Shown here in pieces: positions 20,597 to 31,045 of a stretch of 64,000 nt of DNA. How positions within the stretch are numbered: position 1 is the stretch's first letter; each line of letters starts with the position of its first letter. The notes below the pieces were generated by a model. It searched no databases. It saw only the letters and a program-made list of their open reading frames with translations, and had not been told where the DNA came from. The stretch comes from Paraphoma chrysanthemicola (Eukaryota; Ascomycota; Dothideomycetes; Pleosporales; Phaeosphaeriaceae): the NCBI GenBank assembly GCA_020744225.1, contig JAGMWG010000010.1, forward strand, positions 124,001 to 188,000. Direction: 5' to 3'. A program made the position numbers and the translations under genes.

Positions 20597-22750
20597 CTAG
20601 TCCGGGCCCATTACCTCAAGCCCTCGACATACGCCGACCCAACCATCTTTCATGCCGTCCCATACTGTCATGATCTTATCTTCCTCCATACTGTCGCGTT
20701 TGCGCTCTCGCCTCTCCTGTGCATCGCCGGCACCGGTTGCCATCATCACCGAGTTCTTGTCCTTGCTCTTTGTGCTGAGGAGTGTGGTTGCTGTCTTGAG
20801 ACCCTTTCCGTCCAGTTCGCCTTTGACTTCCCAGCCTCTTCGAACTGGACCACGAACAGTCGCGGGTGATATCAATGTAGAATCAAGGAGGGAGTTCCAC
20901 CGCGAAAGATACATGCCAGGGCCATGTTGTGTGCCATGGTGATGTGATTTCGATTGCGGAGCGGACGGTTGCATAATGGACTTTAAGCGGGAGAGAGATG
21001 TGTGCTTAAGATGCGTAAGGTGTTCTTCGTGCTCATCCAGCAGCTTCTTCAGCTCGTCTTGCTTGTCGGTCGGGAGACTCGAGAACATGGCGTGTAATGG
21101 TGCGCTCATATTGCCCGCACCGCCTTCGCCTCTTTCTTCGGCGGCTTTGGCGTTTTCATCAACCTTGAACTCGGAGAATATCTTCTTCGCATAGACCAAG
21201 TAGTCCTGTCCAAGTTCAGGAGAGTTCTTGGTGACCTGATGTATGAATTTGTGCAAAGATGGTGCATGCTTGCGCAAAAGTTGCACGAATTCTTCCACCG
21301 TAGGGACCTCACTGGCGTCCTGGTCTGCGATGCTCGCGGGCGCAGGGGAGCTCTCTCGCGACGCGTCTCTGCTCCGCGCACCTTTCCTCTTCGGCTTCGA
21401 AACTTTGATCAGATCTGTGAGAAAGTTTTCAGCGTCTTGCAGAGTTCCTGAAAGATCGACGGCGTTGTGTATCGCACGGATGACTGGATCCATAGCAGCG
21501 ACTACCTCACGAACAGCAGCAGTGAGGATATCAGGCTGAAGTTTGCATGCCACTTTGGTCAACTCTTCGCGATCACGAATGGAAAGATAGGTGCTGTAGT
21601 ACTCCATGGCTACGCTATGCTGGTGCTCAGTGAGAGCTTCCGGGTCTATTGTGGGTTCGGCGGATTCGAGAATGACGGCTACGATGGATTTGGACTCTTG
21701 TATGGACTGGCTGCGTACCGACTCGTGCTTGTCTCGGGGCGCGTATACATAGGACTTGATGGCTTTGAAGACCTTCTTGTCTGGAGCATCGCGTGAAGAC
21801 TCGAGTTTGCCAGCTCGCTTCTGGAACTCGGCGGTATCCCACGCCAGTATGGTGGAGACAATTTGCTGCAGCAGATTCATGCCGTCGTTGGAGTTGTTAG
21901 TCAGCCCTATCCAGTTGGTCATTGCAGTGACAGACAGCTTCGCAAGTACTAGCCTGACCATGCCGTTGATCATCGTTGCAGCATTTCCTACGCGAAGCGT
22001 CTGTTTGACTACCATGTACGGGATGAGTCGGTGTGCGTTTTCGAGGAGGCGTACGAGGTATTGGCCATCTGGAGACATGATGAAGACGTGGTGGAGGAAG
22101 GAAGCGGCGCTACCCGGGTTAGTTGATGTCAAGGTGGTGACTGCGTGGTCTTACTTGAGTAGCATGTACTCGTGCCCTGCCTGCACCACACCGGCGTGGT
22201 CTTCCAGCTTCCCAGTCTCCCTGACCTTCTCGTACATCTGATCCAGCAAGTCGCCGTATATTAGACCATGCATGAGGTCATCGAAGCCGCGCTGCACATC
22301 CTCTGGCTTGCTGGTATCGTAGTCACTGTTCTGGCCATCCTGGCCTTTGGTAACGGGATATCCTCCCAACATGCCCCTCGCAATATACTCGGCTATACTG
22401 CTCGCTGCGGTCGCCAGAGCTTTCCGTGACCCGATGGCGCCTTTATCGTAGCTTTCGCTCAGCTCGGCCTCGGCCAGTTTTGCGACCAGCACGCCAACCT
22501 TGTCTTGCCAAAACTCTTTTCCCAACTTCTTCAGCGCCGGATTTGTGAGGGCAAACTTGTTGAGCATGTTCTGCAGCATCGGGCTCGTCGACTGCGCGCC
22601 ATCTGGCTTCTTAAACGGGTACCCATACTGGTCGATGGTGGTGGGGTATTTGAAGGCTTCTATTTCAGCATACAGCTGGTGGTGTATTAGGATATCAAAA
22701 AGGGCATGTGTCTGGGCGGGCGTAAGAGGTGTGGTAGTGGTAGAGGACAT
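20597..22750 (-). CDS. PX-associated / DUF3818-type protein without a PX domain (702 aa)
   Basis: Two exons, 22750-22155 and 22109-20597, joined across a 44-nt intron (donor GTAAGA, branch CTAAC, acceptor GTAG). Start is the ATG at 22748-22750 (MSSTTTTPLTPAQTHALFD). The N-terminal 130 residues resemble the PX-associated domain found at the front of the yeast Ypr097w family (HHQLYAEIEAFKYPTTIDQYGYPF). The middle is the long helical segment of that family (FIMSPDGQYLVRLLENAHRLIPYMVVKQTLRVGNAATMINGMVRL). Full-length relatives follow this with a phosphoinositide-binding PX domain; I see none here. The C-terminus instead has a charged Glu/Lys coiled region and ends in GLEVMGPD. A peripheral membrane or lipid-related role is suggested by family only. 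The assignment is from memory of the family pattern. Confidence 0.7.
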
Positions 22751-23174
22751 GGTGGCGAAGAATGCTGCATTGTAAGGAAAGACATTGTTGCGCGCCTGTG
22801 GATGTAGAGACAGCGCTGGGAGACGCGGAAGGTGCGAACGTCTTACGTCATGTCTTGGCAGGGTCTCTTCGCGTCCACCACTACTCAACCTGTCATCATT
22901 ACTTCCAGCAACCATCCGCTGCCAGTCACGGCGCGACACGATATCTGCACAGCTTTGGGTACCGTCAGCAGTCAGCAGATGCGCCGTTGATACCCCAAGC
23001 TCTGTCTGCTTCTATTCACCAACGCTTGACAGCTCGACTATTTCTCTTGCTCTGTCTGGATACGCTTCACTTTCCTTGCGATCGAATGCCTGCGACGTGT
23101 ACCCTTGCAATCTATGCTTCTTCCTTACACCTCTTCAAGTGAGCCTGTCTACCTCATCACCTCCTTCACTATCA
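22751..23174. other. Upstream region of the PX-associated-type gene
   Basis: Promoter-sized region. Pyrimidine-rich plus-strand stretches occur around 23060-23200. No supported gene. Confidence 0.4.
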
Positions 23175-23387
23175 CTAAGTACCCTGATCTTCATCCATCA
23201 TCGTCCTCATAACAATCTTCTTCACACTTGCTATACCATAAGAAACAGACCTGATCTTCACGGTCCGGATCTCAAGCCACTCGACAGGGTTCAATGGCGC
23301 CGTAGTGTCCAGAATGTTGGCTGTCCACACCAACATTTTCAACGAGACGTTTGCAGGGTTTCCCAGGATCTGCTCAAGCTGCGCCAT
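23175..23387 (-). CDS. Possible small protein or downstream exon (70 aa)
   Basis: An ATG at 23387 opens a 70-codon frame beginning MAQLEQILGNPANVSLKMLVW. The composition is protein-like and amphipathic, but I recognise no family. It lies 175 bp downstream of the BTB-like gene on the same strand, so it may be a separate short gene, part of a longer spliced 3' end, or chance. Confidence 0.22.
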   Translation of the reverse strand: MAQLEQILGNPANVSLKMLVWTANILDTTAPLNPVEWLEIRTVKIRSVSYGIASVKKIVMRTMMDEDQGT

Positions 23388-23562
23388 CGCGCTTCTTACG
23401 CGGCCTCGTGATCTCCTACATCATAGTCAGCAGAACCCGCTTGCGCTTTAGCGTGAGCCCAAAGCCTTCAGCTGTGCCCAAGACACGGGATCTTGGATCT
23501 TGGAATGGACTGAAAAGGTCTGGACTCACGATCTGGTTTCGGACGGCTCGGCTTCCTGCCAT

Positions 23563-24288
23563 CTATCTGGCATGCGTCGCGACGCAGCCTTTGTAAGTCT
23601 TTCCCGGCTCGATGTCGTGTTCCACGAGAAATAGCTCGATCCTGGCGACGCATGCAAAGGTTAGTATGTTATCGGCCATCATTTTGGCGTAACGCGACGG
23701 ATGTAGTGCGTTCTCGCGATCCCAGATGGCACGAATATGCTCGACTCGTAGGGGGCGTTCTCGCATTACCCTCAGAACTGCACCCTCGAGCCTGCATGCA
23801 GCTTCCTGCATGCCGATGAATGCAAACAGCCCAGCAAGCGCGATGTACGACTGGAAATCATCACAGACTTTCCATGGCGCCTCCCGCACTCTCTCATCCG
23901 ACAGGAACTGCTCCATGTACAACACGGCGAGCTTTACAGCCAGAACGTTGCAGAACCCTTGCGGCAGACATATAGCAAGCTGGCCATGCATAGGCTCCAA
24001 GAAGCGACCAACTTCCGGGCAGGATGCGAAAAGCAGTGTCCGGGAAGTTCGCTTGTAGACTCGGGTGTCGCCAAGGTACACGTCGATAAAAGGTCCATGT
24101 TCGATGATGGCTTTGCGTTCGTGATGCTGGAGGACAAGCAGTTGTTGCAGACTGATCTCGCCCATTTCCTCACCAAAGCGTAGCGAGCATAGGCCAGGCG
24201 CGAATCTTGTACGGTAGCTCACCTCCAAAGCGAGTGTGGGATACATGTGCAGGAGCCGTATGCTCTGCTCGACCGCAGCGGACGGCAT
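23563..24288 (-). CDS. BTB/POZ-like fungal protein (241 aa, C-terminus uncertain)
   Basis: The frame starts at ATG 24286-24288 (MPSAAVEQSIRLLHMYP) and ends at 23563. The order of elements matches the BTB-like protein at 9785-11242: GPFIDVYLGDTRVYKRTSRTLLFASCPEVGRFL, then QLAICLPQGFCNVLAVKLAVLYM, a helix YIALAGLFAFIGMQEAACRL, and terminal helices AIWDRENALHPSRYAKMMADNIL. A BTB-like adaptor role is inferred from this pattern only. Downstream a strong donor (GTGAGT, intron starting at 23529) and acceptor (after a GCTGAC branch, exon resuming at 23415) suggest the transcript may be spliced near its 3' end, so the last residues could differ from the simple frame. The frame is open upstream of the ATG, but only without another ATG. 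Confidence 0.6.
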   Translation of the reverse strand: MPSAAVEQSIRLLHMYPTLALEVSYRTRFAPGLCSLRFGEEMGEISLQQLLVLQHHERKAIIEHGPFIDVYLGDTRVYKRTSRTLLFASCPEVGRFLEPMHGQLAICLPQGFCNVLAVKLAVLYMEQFLSDERVREAPWKVCDDFQSYIALAGLFAFIGMQEAACRLEGAVLRVMRERPLRVEHIRAIWDRENALHPSRYAKMMADNILTFACVARIELFLVEHDIEPGKTYKGCVATHAR

Positions 24289-24662
24289 CTGGGCCGGCTG
24301 ATGCTGGAATAGTGCTTGCCGGCGTAGCGTCGATCGTGTGGTGAACCTCAAGGCGAAGGTGTCGCAAATGTGGCCTACACGATATCAAGCTAGTCGCGGT
24401 GAAAGTGAAGATGAGCCCAATGCACTGATGAGCCCCATCCACAAGCTCAACAACACGACATGAGCAGAGCATGGGACCCGGAACGGGCTCCAAAGAAAAG
24501 TGGTGAGCAAAACGGACACCTTCATTTTATGATTCTATGTACAATGACGCGCAGGCAACCTACATTCCGCGAAGACACAACCTCGTAAAAGCAGGCTCAA
24601 CACAACTCAGCAAAAACAGCACGCGTCCATCATACAGCCGGCGAGGCTTCCATTACCGCCAC
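24289..24662. other. Spacer between two minus-strand genes
   Basis: 374 bp holding the upstream region of the BTB-like gene and the 3' end of the gene at 24663-26132. Nothing further seen. Confidence 0.4.
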
Positions 24663-26132
24663 TCATCGACGGAACCCCTTGTACCACTTCCTTCTCGCAC
24701 CATTATGTTCAGACTTGACATTCTGCGGTGTGCCAATCCTCTCAAACTGTGATGAAGCAGCCGACGACACCGTCGCTATCGACTCTTTAGACTCTTTAGC
24801 CTGCTCTTGTACTGGCTTATTTTGGTGCAGGGGTGTCTCTGCCCTTTGAGGAATCTTCGAAAGTTCGTTCTCCTCTATGGCTGCATTCTTCAGTGCCGTC
24901 TGGGACGTCTTGATCTTCTCCAGATCGAGCGGCGCAGGAACCGCGCTCTTCCGCTCGTAAGATCTGTGCTTTGGCGGCGATGAGAGGATGTTCTCAAAGT
25001 AGCTGATGTCACCCATGGCCGCTGCGAGAGAATCAATTACCTGATTGACATCGTCATTGGTGGACTGACTTTGCTTCGTTGTAGTAGAGTTCACCTTTGG
25101 CCCAGATACTCTCGCCATGGCATGTGAAGGCTCCGCCCAATCCCCATCAGATACGTTCATGTGTGGCAGAATTTTGGGAGCATTTGACCCCGTCGACGCT
25201 ATCTGACCACTTCCTTCCACAATCAACGCTTTCTCCTTCATTCCACCACCGTCTGCAACTTTCATGGCACTCATCTCCTTGCACAAGTCCTTGATCTTCT
25301 TCTCATGCTGTTCCGCTCGCAGGCGTCGTACATGATCCAGTGTCGACGAGGATGGGTCCTGCGCCGTCGCCGTTGGACGTTTCTTGAACACTTTCAGTGG
25401 CGAGGTTGACTCTATGACAGCAGTTATTGGCTGTGCCCCTTTGCTTCCAACAATAGACACATCATGTATACCCTGCCTTTCATGGATCTTGGAATACATC
25501 ACTCTCGCCAGTCCGCCGTTTTCCTTCTTCTCCATGTTCCTATTCCCATCTCTCCTCGCCAGCACCAGTCGCACACTACCACCTTCTCCGACCACCGTTC
25601 CTGCAGCACCCTCACCACTTGAATGATCAACAGGGTCCATTACGGGTCGAAAGTCTTTTTTATGGATTCGCTCCCGAATCCCCTTTTCCGGAACTAGTAA
25701 AGGCGGTGGTCGACGCCCCGTCGCATCGCGGCGCGGATGTGCGTTGAATCCACTGGTTTCGGATACGCCGCGCGGACTAATCATCTCGGGCTCGTCGTGT
25801 ATCAAAGTGGCTTGTGAAGAGCCAGGGATATCATGGATCACGCCAGTGGAGTCATCCCACATCGGTACTGGAGCTGGTGGAGTATTGAATCGAACTGTTT
25901 TATTCGTGCTTCGAGATATTGCGCCTGTAGTGGAATCCTGCGCATCTTGCGCCGTCGAGCGAGTAGCTTGGCTACTATTTGAGCCCTGGGCATGACGCCG
26001 TCGGGTACGAGTGTGTTGGTTTTGAGGCATGTGGATACTGTCTTCGAAAGCGGTGTTGAGTGGTCGGTCAAAGTCCTGGTGAGTGCTGTTGAATAGGAGT
26101 TGAGTGCGGTTCGTGATGCTGAGAGAGTGCAT
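24663..26132 (-). CDS. Unrecognised disordered protein (489 aa)
   Basis: Single exon. The first ATG at 26132 gives MHSLSITNRTQ; a second in-frame ATG at 26033 (MPQNQHTRTRRRHAQG) would give a basic N-terminus and 456 residues and is equally plausible. The protein is polar and mostly disordered, with an NKTVRFNTPPAPVPMWDDS segment near residue 83 (of the longer form), a charged helix around RRLRAEQHEKKIKDLCKEMSAMKV, and a helical patch VNQVIDSLAAAMGDISYFENIL. It ends in a basic RRKWYKGFRR. No catalytic motif or membrane segment. Function unknown. Confidence 0.65.
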   Translation of the reverse strand: MHSLSITNRTQLLFNSTHQDFDRPLNTAFEDSIHMPQNQHTRTRRRHAQGSNSSQATRSTAQDAQDSTTGAISRSTNKTVRFNTPPAPVPMWDDSTGVIHDIPGSSQATLIHDEPEMISPRGVSETSGFNAHPRRDATGRRPPPLLVPEKGIRERIHKKDFRPVMDPVDHSSGEGAAGTVVGEGGSVRLVLARRDGNRNMEKKENGGLARVMYSKIHERQGIHDVSIVGSKGAQPITAVIESTSPLKVFKKRPTATAQDPSSSTLDHVRRLRAEQHEKKIKDLCKEMSAMKVADGGGMKEKALIVEGSGQIASTGSNAPKILPHMNVSDGDWAEPSHAMARVSGPKVNSTTTKQSQSTNDDVNQVIDSLAAAMGDISYFENILSSPPKHRSYERKSAVPAPLDLEKIKTSQTALKNAAIEENELSKIPQRAETPLHQNKPVQEQAKESKESIATVSSAASSQFERIGTPQNVKSEHNGARRKWYKGFRR

Positions 26133-27483
26133 GCATGTGCTTTTCCAGAGTATTGGGAAGGAGGATGAGTGAGATATCGATGATGGGAGGTATTAGGCAA
26201 GGCGGGTGTGAAGCGCGTGATGGCGCAGGTAGGCCATGATGTTTTAGTAGGTGATTTATTGCAGATGACGGATTTGAACGTTGGCAATTGGTGATGTTAG
26301 AGTTTCACGCAAGAACTATTTATTTTATTGCTGACTCTGTGAATCAATCTGTTACTGTATATTTATGCAAGCCATACATGAACCTTCCCTAACCTCCTGA
26401 CCACATTCCGTGCTAAATACATAGGTATGATCATGCAAAAATCAAGTCACTGACTATCAGTCTCTCCACTCAAACCTATCCCACCTTCCTCGCATATTTT
26501 CGTAATGCTCAACTACCTAATCCCTTGCCCTTACATCACTTCATATGTGCTTACTTACCTCTCCTTCACACGCTTCAATCTCTTCATCCACCACCCCTGA
26601 ACCCTAGTTTTAATCGATCAAATCACACCAACAATCACTCTGGCCAATCACCCCTTCAAATCTCATACTCAGCCTCAAACCTCATCCAGTCCCAAGTCCC
26701 CTTCTCAGCTCTTTTATCAGCAGCATAATATCCAAACCTCCCTCCCCCCCTCTATCCAATTCTCTTCAATTCCTACTCAGCCATTGCCATTGTCGTATCC
26801 TAACACTGGCCCCATCTTCCCAAATCTCCAAGAAATCTTAAATCGTAAATCCCATTAGCTCTGCGTAACCATACTCTACACATCCTATTCAATGACTACT
26901 TTGCCACATCTCAGTCATATACCTGCCGCGCGATACTTACACTTCCACACATAGACTCACGGATTAATAAATCTGCGCGGTATATCTCCAACATCTCAAG
27001 ACCTCGTCTTAATCAAGGCATATGTATTCTAATTTCATGCCCTCCACATACTGCTCACGTATTGATATCTCGTTGTGAAGATGTCGTTTCCAGGATGATG
27101 TGATACTATACATAAGGAGTGTTGGGATGGTAAGGACTTGCATGGTTAGATACTGTTTATCGATATATTAGGTTTTGTGATGCTGTGATGTGGGATGAGA
27201 GGGGTAGTGTGGGAGTGTGTTTGTTGGGAATGGCTTGTAAGTATATTTGATACTGTATCACGAGTCAATGCTGGGGTGAAGACTAAGACATGTTCCTTAA
27301 TGGTGGGTAGGGGAGATCAGAAGGACGAGAGTTAGAACACGTCCAGCATGTAAATATGCCGTAGCCATGGCATATACTCACATAAAACATCTAAACAAAA
27401 AACCAAACCGGGTATCTTTCACCACAAAACTCCCAAAACTCCAATCCAAAATGCCGACCCAAACACATCAACTCCCCGACCCA
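26133..27483. other. Long intergenic region with blocks of strand asymmetry
   Basis: 1.35 kb between two minus-strand genes. From about 26340 to 27050 the plus strand is rich in C, T and A and very poor in G. From about 27060 to 27350 it is G-rich and C-poor, and from 27370 it turns C-rich again into the coding end of the next gene. No gene or RNA feature recognised. It should include the promoter of the 489-aa gene and the 3' UTR of the 413-aa gene. Confidence 0.5.
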
Positions 27484-28725
27484 TCAAGGCGGCACAACCA
27501 CACCCCTCTCCCCCTCTCCATCCCTTCTCCCCGCCCTCCCCCCACCAACCATACACGTTCCGCTCCCCCGCTCATCAAACCACCTACTCCTCCGATGCCA
27601 ACTCGGTAACCCCTCATCATCCTCATCCTCATTCCTACAGCCGCGTCTACACCCACCCGCCTGGCGCCAATGCGTGCCGGCCCACTTCATACAGCGTGCA
27701 TACTCTGCACACCGGCCCGTGCGTTTCTTCTTGTCGTTTGTGTGTGCGGCGAGGCTACTGCGCGGGGCGAGACGGCGGAGTGTTATTATGGCGTGGGCGG
27801 CGAAGTCCGGTATGGGAAGGGGTAAGTGTGTTAATGCTAGTGCTGTAGTTTCCAGGGATTCAAGAGCATATAGAAGATCTGTGGGATCGGATGCTAGGAA
27901 CGACTGTGCTTGTACCGGTGTTTGTGGCCGTAACGACATTGACAGCGACGAGGTTTTCCGCTTGAGGAGACGTTTGGATTTGTCTTCGGTCGATAATGAT
28001 TCGATCGTCGGGACGGAAAAAGGTGGTGTTACGGCGCGTACAATTGCGTCGTCTAGTTCTTCTAATGCGCCGATGGCTGGGCTGTCGAGTTCCCATTCTA
28101 GAACTTGCTTTTCGCACCCGGACATGCCGAAGTATACGAGGTCCTTGAGCTCCATCAGAAGCTCGAAAATCATGCGCTGTGGGACAGGCTGTTGATGGAA
28201 TAGCGTTTGTATCGTTGGGAGGAACTTCTGTGCGATTTCTCCTCCTGTGTAGAGATTCTTGCCCGTTGAAAAAGGCGCATTGTCGGCCATTTGGAGCTCG
28301 ATCTTGGACATTTGGCGCGAGAGGCCGGCGGCCAGATGGCGGATTTGGACGAGAGGGTTTTGCGTGAGGGATGATTGAAGGGTGGGAGAGAGATCGGTGA
28401 AGGCGACTTCGCCGGCTAGCACTACGAGTGCTTCGGCCAGTTCTTTCTCCTTTTCTCGCAGCTCTTTGCGCTGCGCTTGCATGCTTCGCCATGGTACGAC
28501 GAAGCCGATGCTCTTTCCTCCTGCGTCCATCGTCTTTCCATCCAACACTTCGTTTGTGGTCTCGACGACGCCTCCCTTCTCGCGCCGTTTGCCATTATGT
28601 CCTCGCACATTGTCCGGCTGATATTGAAACGTGAGGAGGAGATCATTGTTGTCGCGCGTGTTGCGCAGGTTGCGCCAGACGCCGAGAATGGCGTTGGTGG
28701 AGAAGATCTGCTGGTAGGGCGACAT
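27484..28725 (-). CDS. Unrecognised protein (413 aa)
   Basis: Single exon; the first ATG in the frame is at 28725 (MSPYQQIFSTNAILGVWRN). Residues 80-125 form a charged coiled-coil-like helix (QRKELREKEKELAEALVVLAGEV). Residues 130-250 look helical and folded (QIRHLAAGLSRQMSKIELQMAD, PVPQRMIFELLMELKDLVYFG). After a Ser-rich stretch there is a second helical part (DPTDLLYALESLETTALALTHL), then a Cys- and Arg-rich tail (CAEYARCMKWAGTHWRQAGGC) and a Gly/Arg/Glu-rich end. No family recognised. The last ~200 nt of coding sequence are G-rich on the sense strand, unlike the body (see findings). Confidence 0.65.
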   Translation of the reverse strand: MSPYQQIFSTNAILGVWRNLRNTRDNNDLLLTFQYQPDNVRGHNGKRREKGGVVETTNEVLDGKTMDAGGKSIGFVVPWRSMQAQRKELREKEKELAEALVVLAGEVAFTDLSPTLQSSLTQNPLVQIRHLAAGLSRQMSKIELQMADNAPFSTGKNLYTGGEIAQKFLPTIQTLFHQQPVPQRMIFELLMELKDLVYFGMSGCEKQVLEWELDSPAIGALEELDDAIVRAVTPPFSVPTIESLSTEDKSKRLLKRKTSSLSMSLRPQTPVQAQSFLASDPTDLLYALESLETTALALTHLPLPIPDFAAHAIITLRRLAPRSSLAAHTNDKKKRTGRCAEYARCMKWAGTHWRQAGGCRRGCRNEDEDDEGLPSWHRRSRWFDERGSGTCMVGGGRAGRRDGEGERGVVVPP

Positions 28726-29180
28726 GATGCGTGTGCGGTGACAGTCGATCACATCGCTGGGAGGTGTTTTCTTTGTATATATCTCACGGTCGGGTCGACG
28801 TGGTGCGGCGATGTGGTGAGATGCGATGGGTCGGGCTTCCAAATCCCTGTTGGTAAACACGCGGGGAATTGCCGAGTTGCCAGGGTGCAACACGTAGCGT
28901 CGCGTGAGGGGCCCATGGCATTTAGCAACATCGATGCGCGACAAATGGCATTTTAGGATGAAAGGAGTTACCGATGTTGTATTCTTCGTGGTCTAGCCAG
29001 ATGTTGAAAGGGACGGCATCCACAGCCTATACTACATATTTCCAATGCTTTCAACCCAAGCCGCCAACCGTTCAATCCCAGACACCGAAAGCCCAAGCTA
29101 TGCTGATGCGCCAAAGAACACCGAGGTATGCATCGCTGCGTTATAGCGAGTAGTGCGCGGCCCGGGACCTGCGCGGGCGT
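28726..29180. other. Spacer between two minus-strand genes
   Basis: 455 bp upstream of the 413-aa gene and downstream of the protein phosphatase gene. Open in places on the minus strand but without ATG support. No other feature seen. Confidence 0.4.
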
Positions 29181-30753
29181 TTACATGAGCCCATTCGACG
29201 CGTAAGCCATGGGTTTGATGTTCGGATGCGGTACTGCGTCAAACTTTGTGTACTTGAGCTTGTACTCGGGCCCGATCTTGATGAAGGCGCCCTTATTGCT
29301 CGTGCTGTCGCAGTAGTTTGGTGCGGAAAAGACGGTGATGCATCGTCCATCGTGCTCAACCTCGTAGCCTTCCATGCGGACTTCGTGTGATCGAATGATG
29401 GCCTCAAGGCCGTTGTTCTCGCAGAACCGCTTGGTGACGTCTGGGCCAAATTGCAGGCCAACACCGCGCTTGCTAGGTCCTCGCCCTGGTGCTGTCTGTG
29501 GATCTGTCCACAGCATCTCCATCATGAGGCCGGCCTGGCCTGGTTGTCGCTGCTTGAAGCGATCGAGCTTCCTTACGTCATCGAGCGTAATCTTGTCGTC
29601 AGAAAAGAGTCCTCCGTGCAGGACGAAGTATTTCTTGCCAATCAGCGTGGCCAGTGGCAGCATAGAGAAAGACTCGGAGAAGATCTTGAACATGCGCTCT
29701 GTGTATTTGGCTCTGCACTCGCCCTCGAAGCCGTACATGCGGTTCATGTCGTCCGTCTCGTGGTTACCGCGGTTCAAGAAGAACTTGTCCGGGTACAGCC
29801 ACTTGTATGCGTATAATACGAGCGCAATCTCGGTGGACCATGAGCCTCGGTCGACGAAGTCACCGTTGAATAGGAATGAGTGCTTCTCGGAGGGCTTGCC
29901 GGCGAGCTTGAAGATGTTTAGGAGATCGTAGAACTGGCCTGTGACGTTGTTAGTAGTGTGATTGGAAAGTGGTGGACGCTTGACTTGCCATGGGTATCAC
30001 CGCACACTGTGATCTCATGCCCTTCCTCGACGTCGTACTCGACCATGGTCGGCTCCTTCTTGACAATGTCCATGACGGCCAGTATTATTTGGTAGGCGTA
30101 CTTCTTGGCCAGCTTCTTGCCGTCCTTGAACCTCTGAATCATGTCCTCGATGAACTCTTCCGTCATCTTGCCCTCCAGCTTGGCACCGTCGTACTTGGCC
30201 TCAAGCGCCATGTGCTCGACGTCCAGCCCTTCTGCCGCCGAGGGCGCATCTTCAACCTCGATGGCCTTCAGAAAGGCGTCTCTCTTGATGATGCGTTCAC
30301 ATTCCGTCATGCGCAGCTTCGCGTTGGCGTCGCCGGGGGCCTTTTTTATGACGAGTTTCCAGTCGCGGAGGGCTTCGCGGTGCTTGAGCATGGACGTATT
30401 CGCAGAGGCGCGGCGGTAGTATGCCTGATGGGAGTAAGTCAAGCCCTAGCAACAGCGCAGCATGCAGGCTACCTTGACATTGTTGGGTTCGAGCTGGATC
30501 GCCTTATCCGCGTCGACGACGGCATAGCCATATGATTCTAGCTTGATGTGTGCCTATGCTAAAAGGTAAGTAGACGGTCGTGTGCAGCAGGAAGGCTACT
30601 GACCTGGGCACGGTTGGTGTAGAAGGAGGGGTCCTTGTCATAGAGCTCGATGGCCTTGGTGTAGAACTCCAATGCCGTGGGGAAGTCATGATTCTTGAAA
30701 GCTTCGTTCCCCTTGTTTTTGAGCTCGGTAGCTTCCTCCTGCGGGTTCCCCAT
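29181..30753 (-). CDS. PPT1: Serine/threonine protein phosphatase 5 (TPR-PP5), 474 aa
   Basis: Four exons on the minus strand: 30753-30604, 30553-30473, 30424-29989 and 29938-29181. The N-terminal ~120 residues are three TPR repeats (LKNKGNEAFKNHDFPTALEFYTKAIEL onward), which in PP5/Ppt1 bind Hsp90 and auto-inhibit the enzyme. The PPP-family catalytic domain follows, with metal-site motifs GDTHG, GDFVDRG and GNHE, then HGGLFS and SAPNYCD. It dephosphorylates Ser/Thr on Hsp90 clients and co-chaperones. Intron 3 (29939-29988) begins GCAAGT after CATG, so GDTHG is rebuilt only if a GC-AG intron is spliced; introns 1 and 2 are GT-AG. Length fits fungal PP5. The start lies 292 bp from the divergent Spt4 gene. 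Confidence 0.95.
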
Positions 30754-31045
30754 GTTTAGGTGGGCGATGCGGGACACCAGCTGGGATTTGCGAGCACGAC
30801 GCAACGAATGTAGAAAGCGCGACGGCTACCTGCTTGCACTTTGCTCTGGCAGGAGCGGTGAAAGAAAGCAGCGACCCGGCGGTTGCAATTTCCTTGGGTA
30901 TACAAAAAAGAGGTCGTGACAGCTACAACGCCTCTCAAGCTACCACCAAAAGTTGTCAAGCATTTCGGTCCCGCGCTCGCCTCGCCTTGCCACCAGTCGC
31001 GCATCAACCAGCTAGCGATCCCGCCCGCGCCTCGAGCTAGCCAAG
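30754..31045. promoter_or_regulatory. Divergent promoter between PP5 and Spt4
   Basis: 292 bp separate the two start codons, so both genes must be driven from here. No TATA-like element stands out. Assignment rests on orientation and distance. Confidence 0.5.

Noticed and set aside
26271..26279. Minus-strand B-box-like GTTCAAATC as a tRNA signal
   Set aside because: Flanking bases do not form a T stem and no other arms fit.
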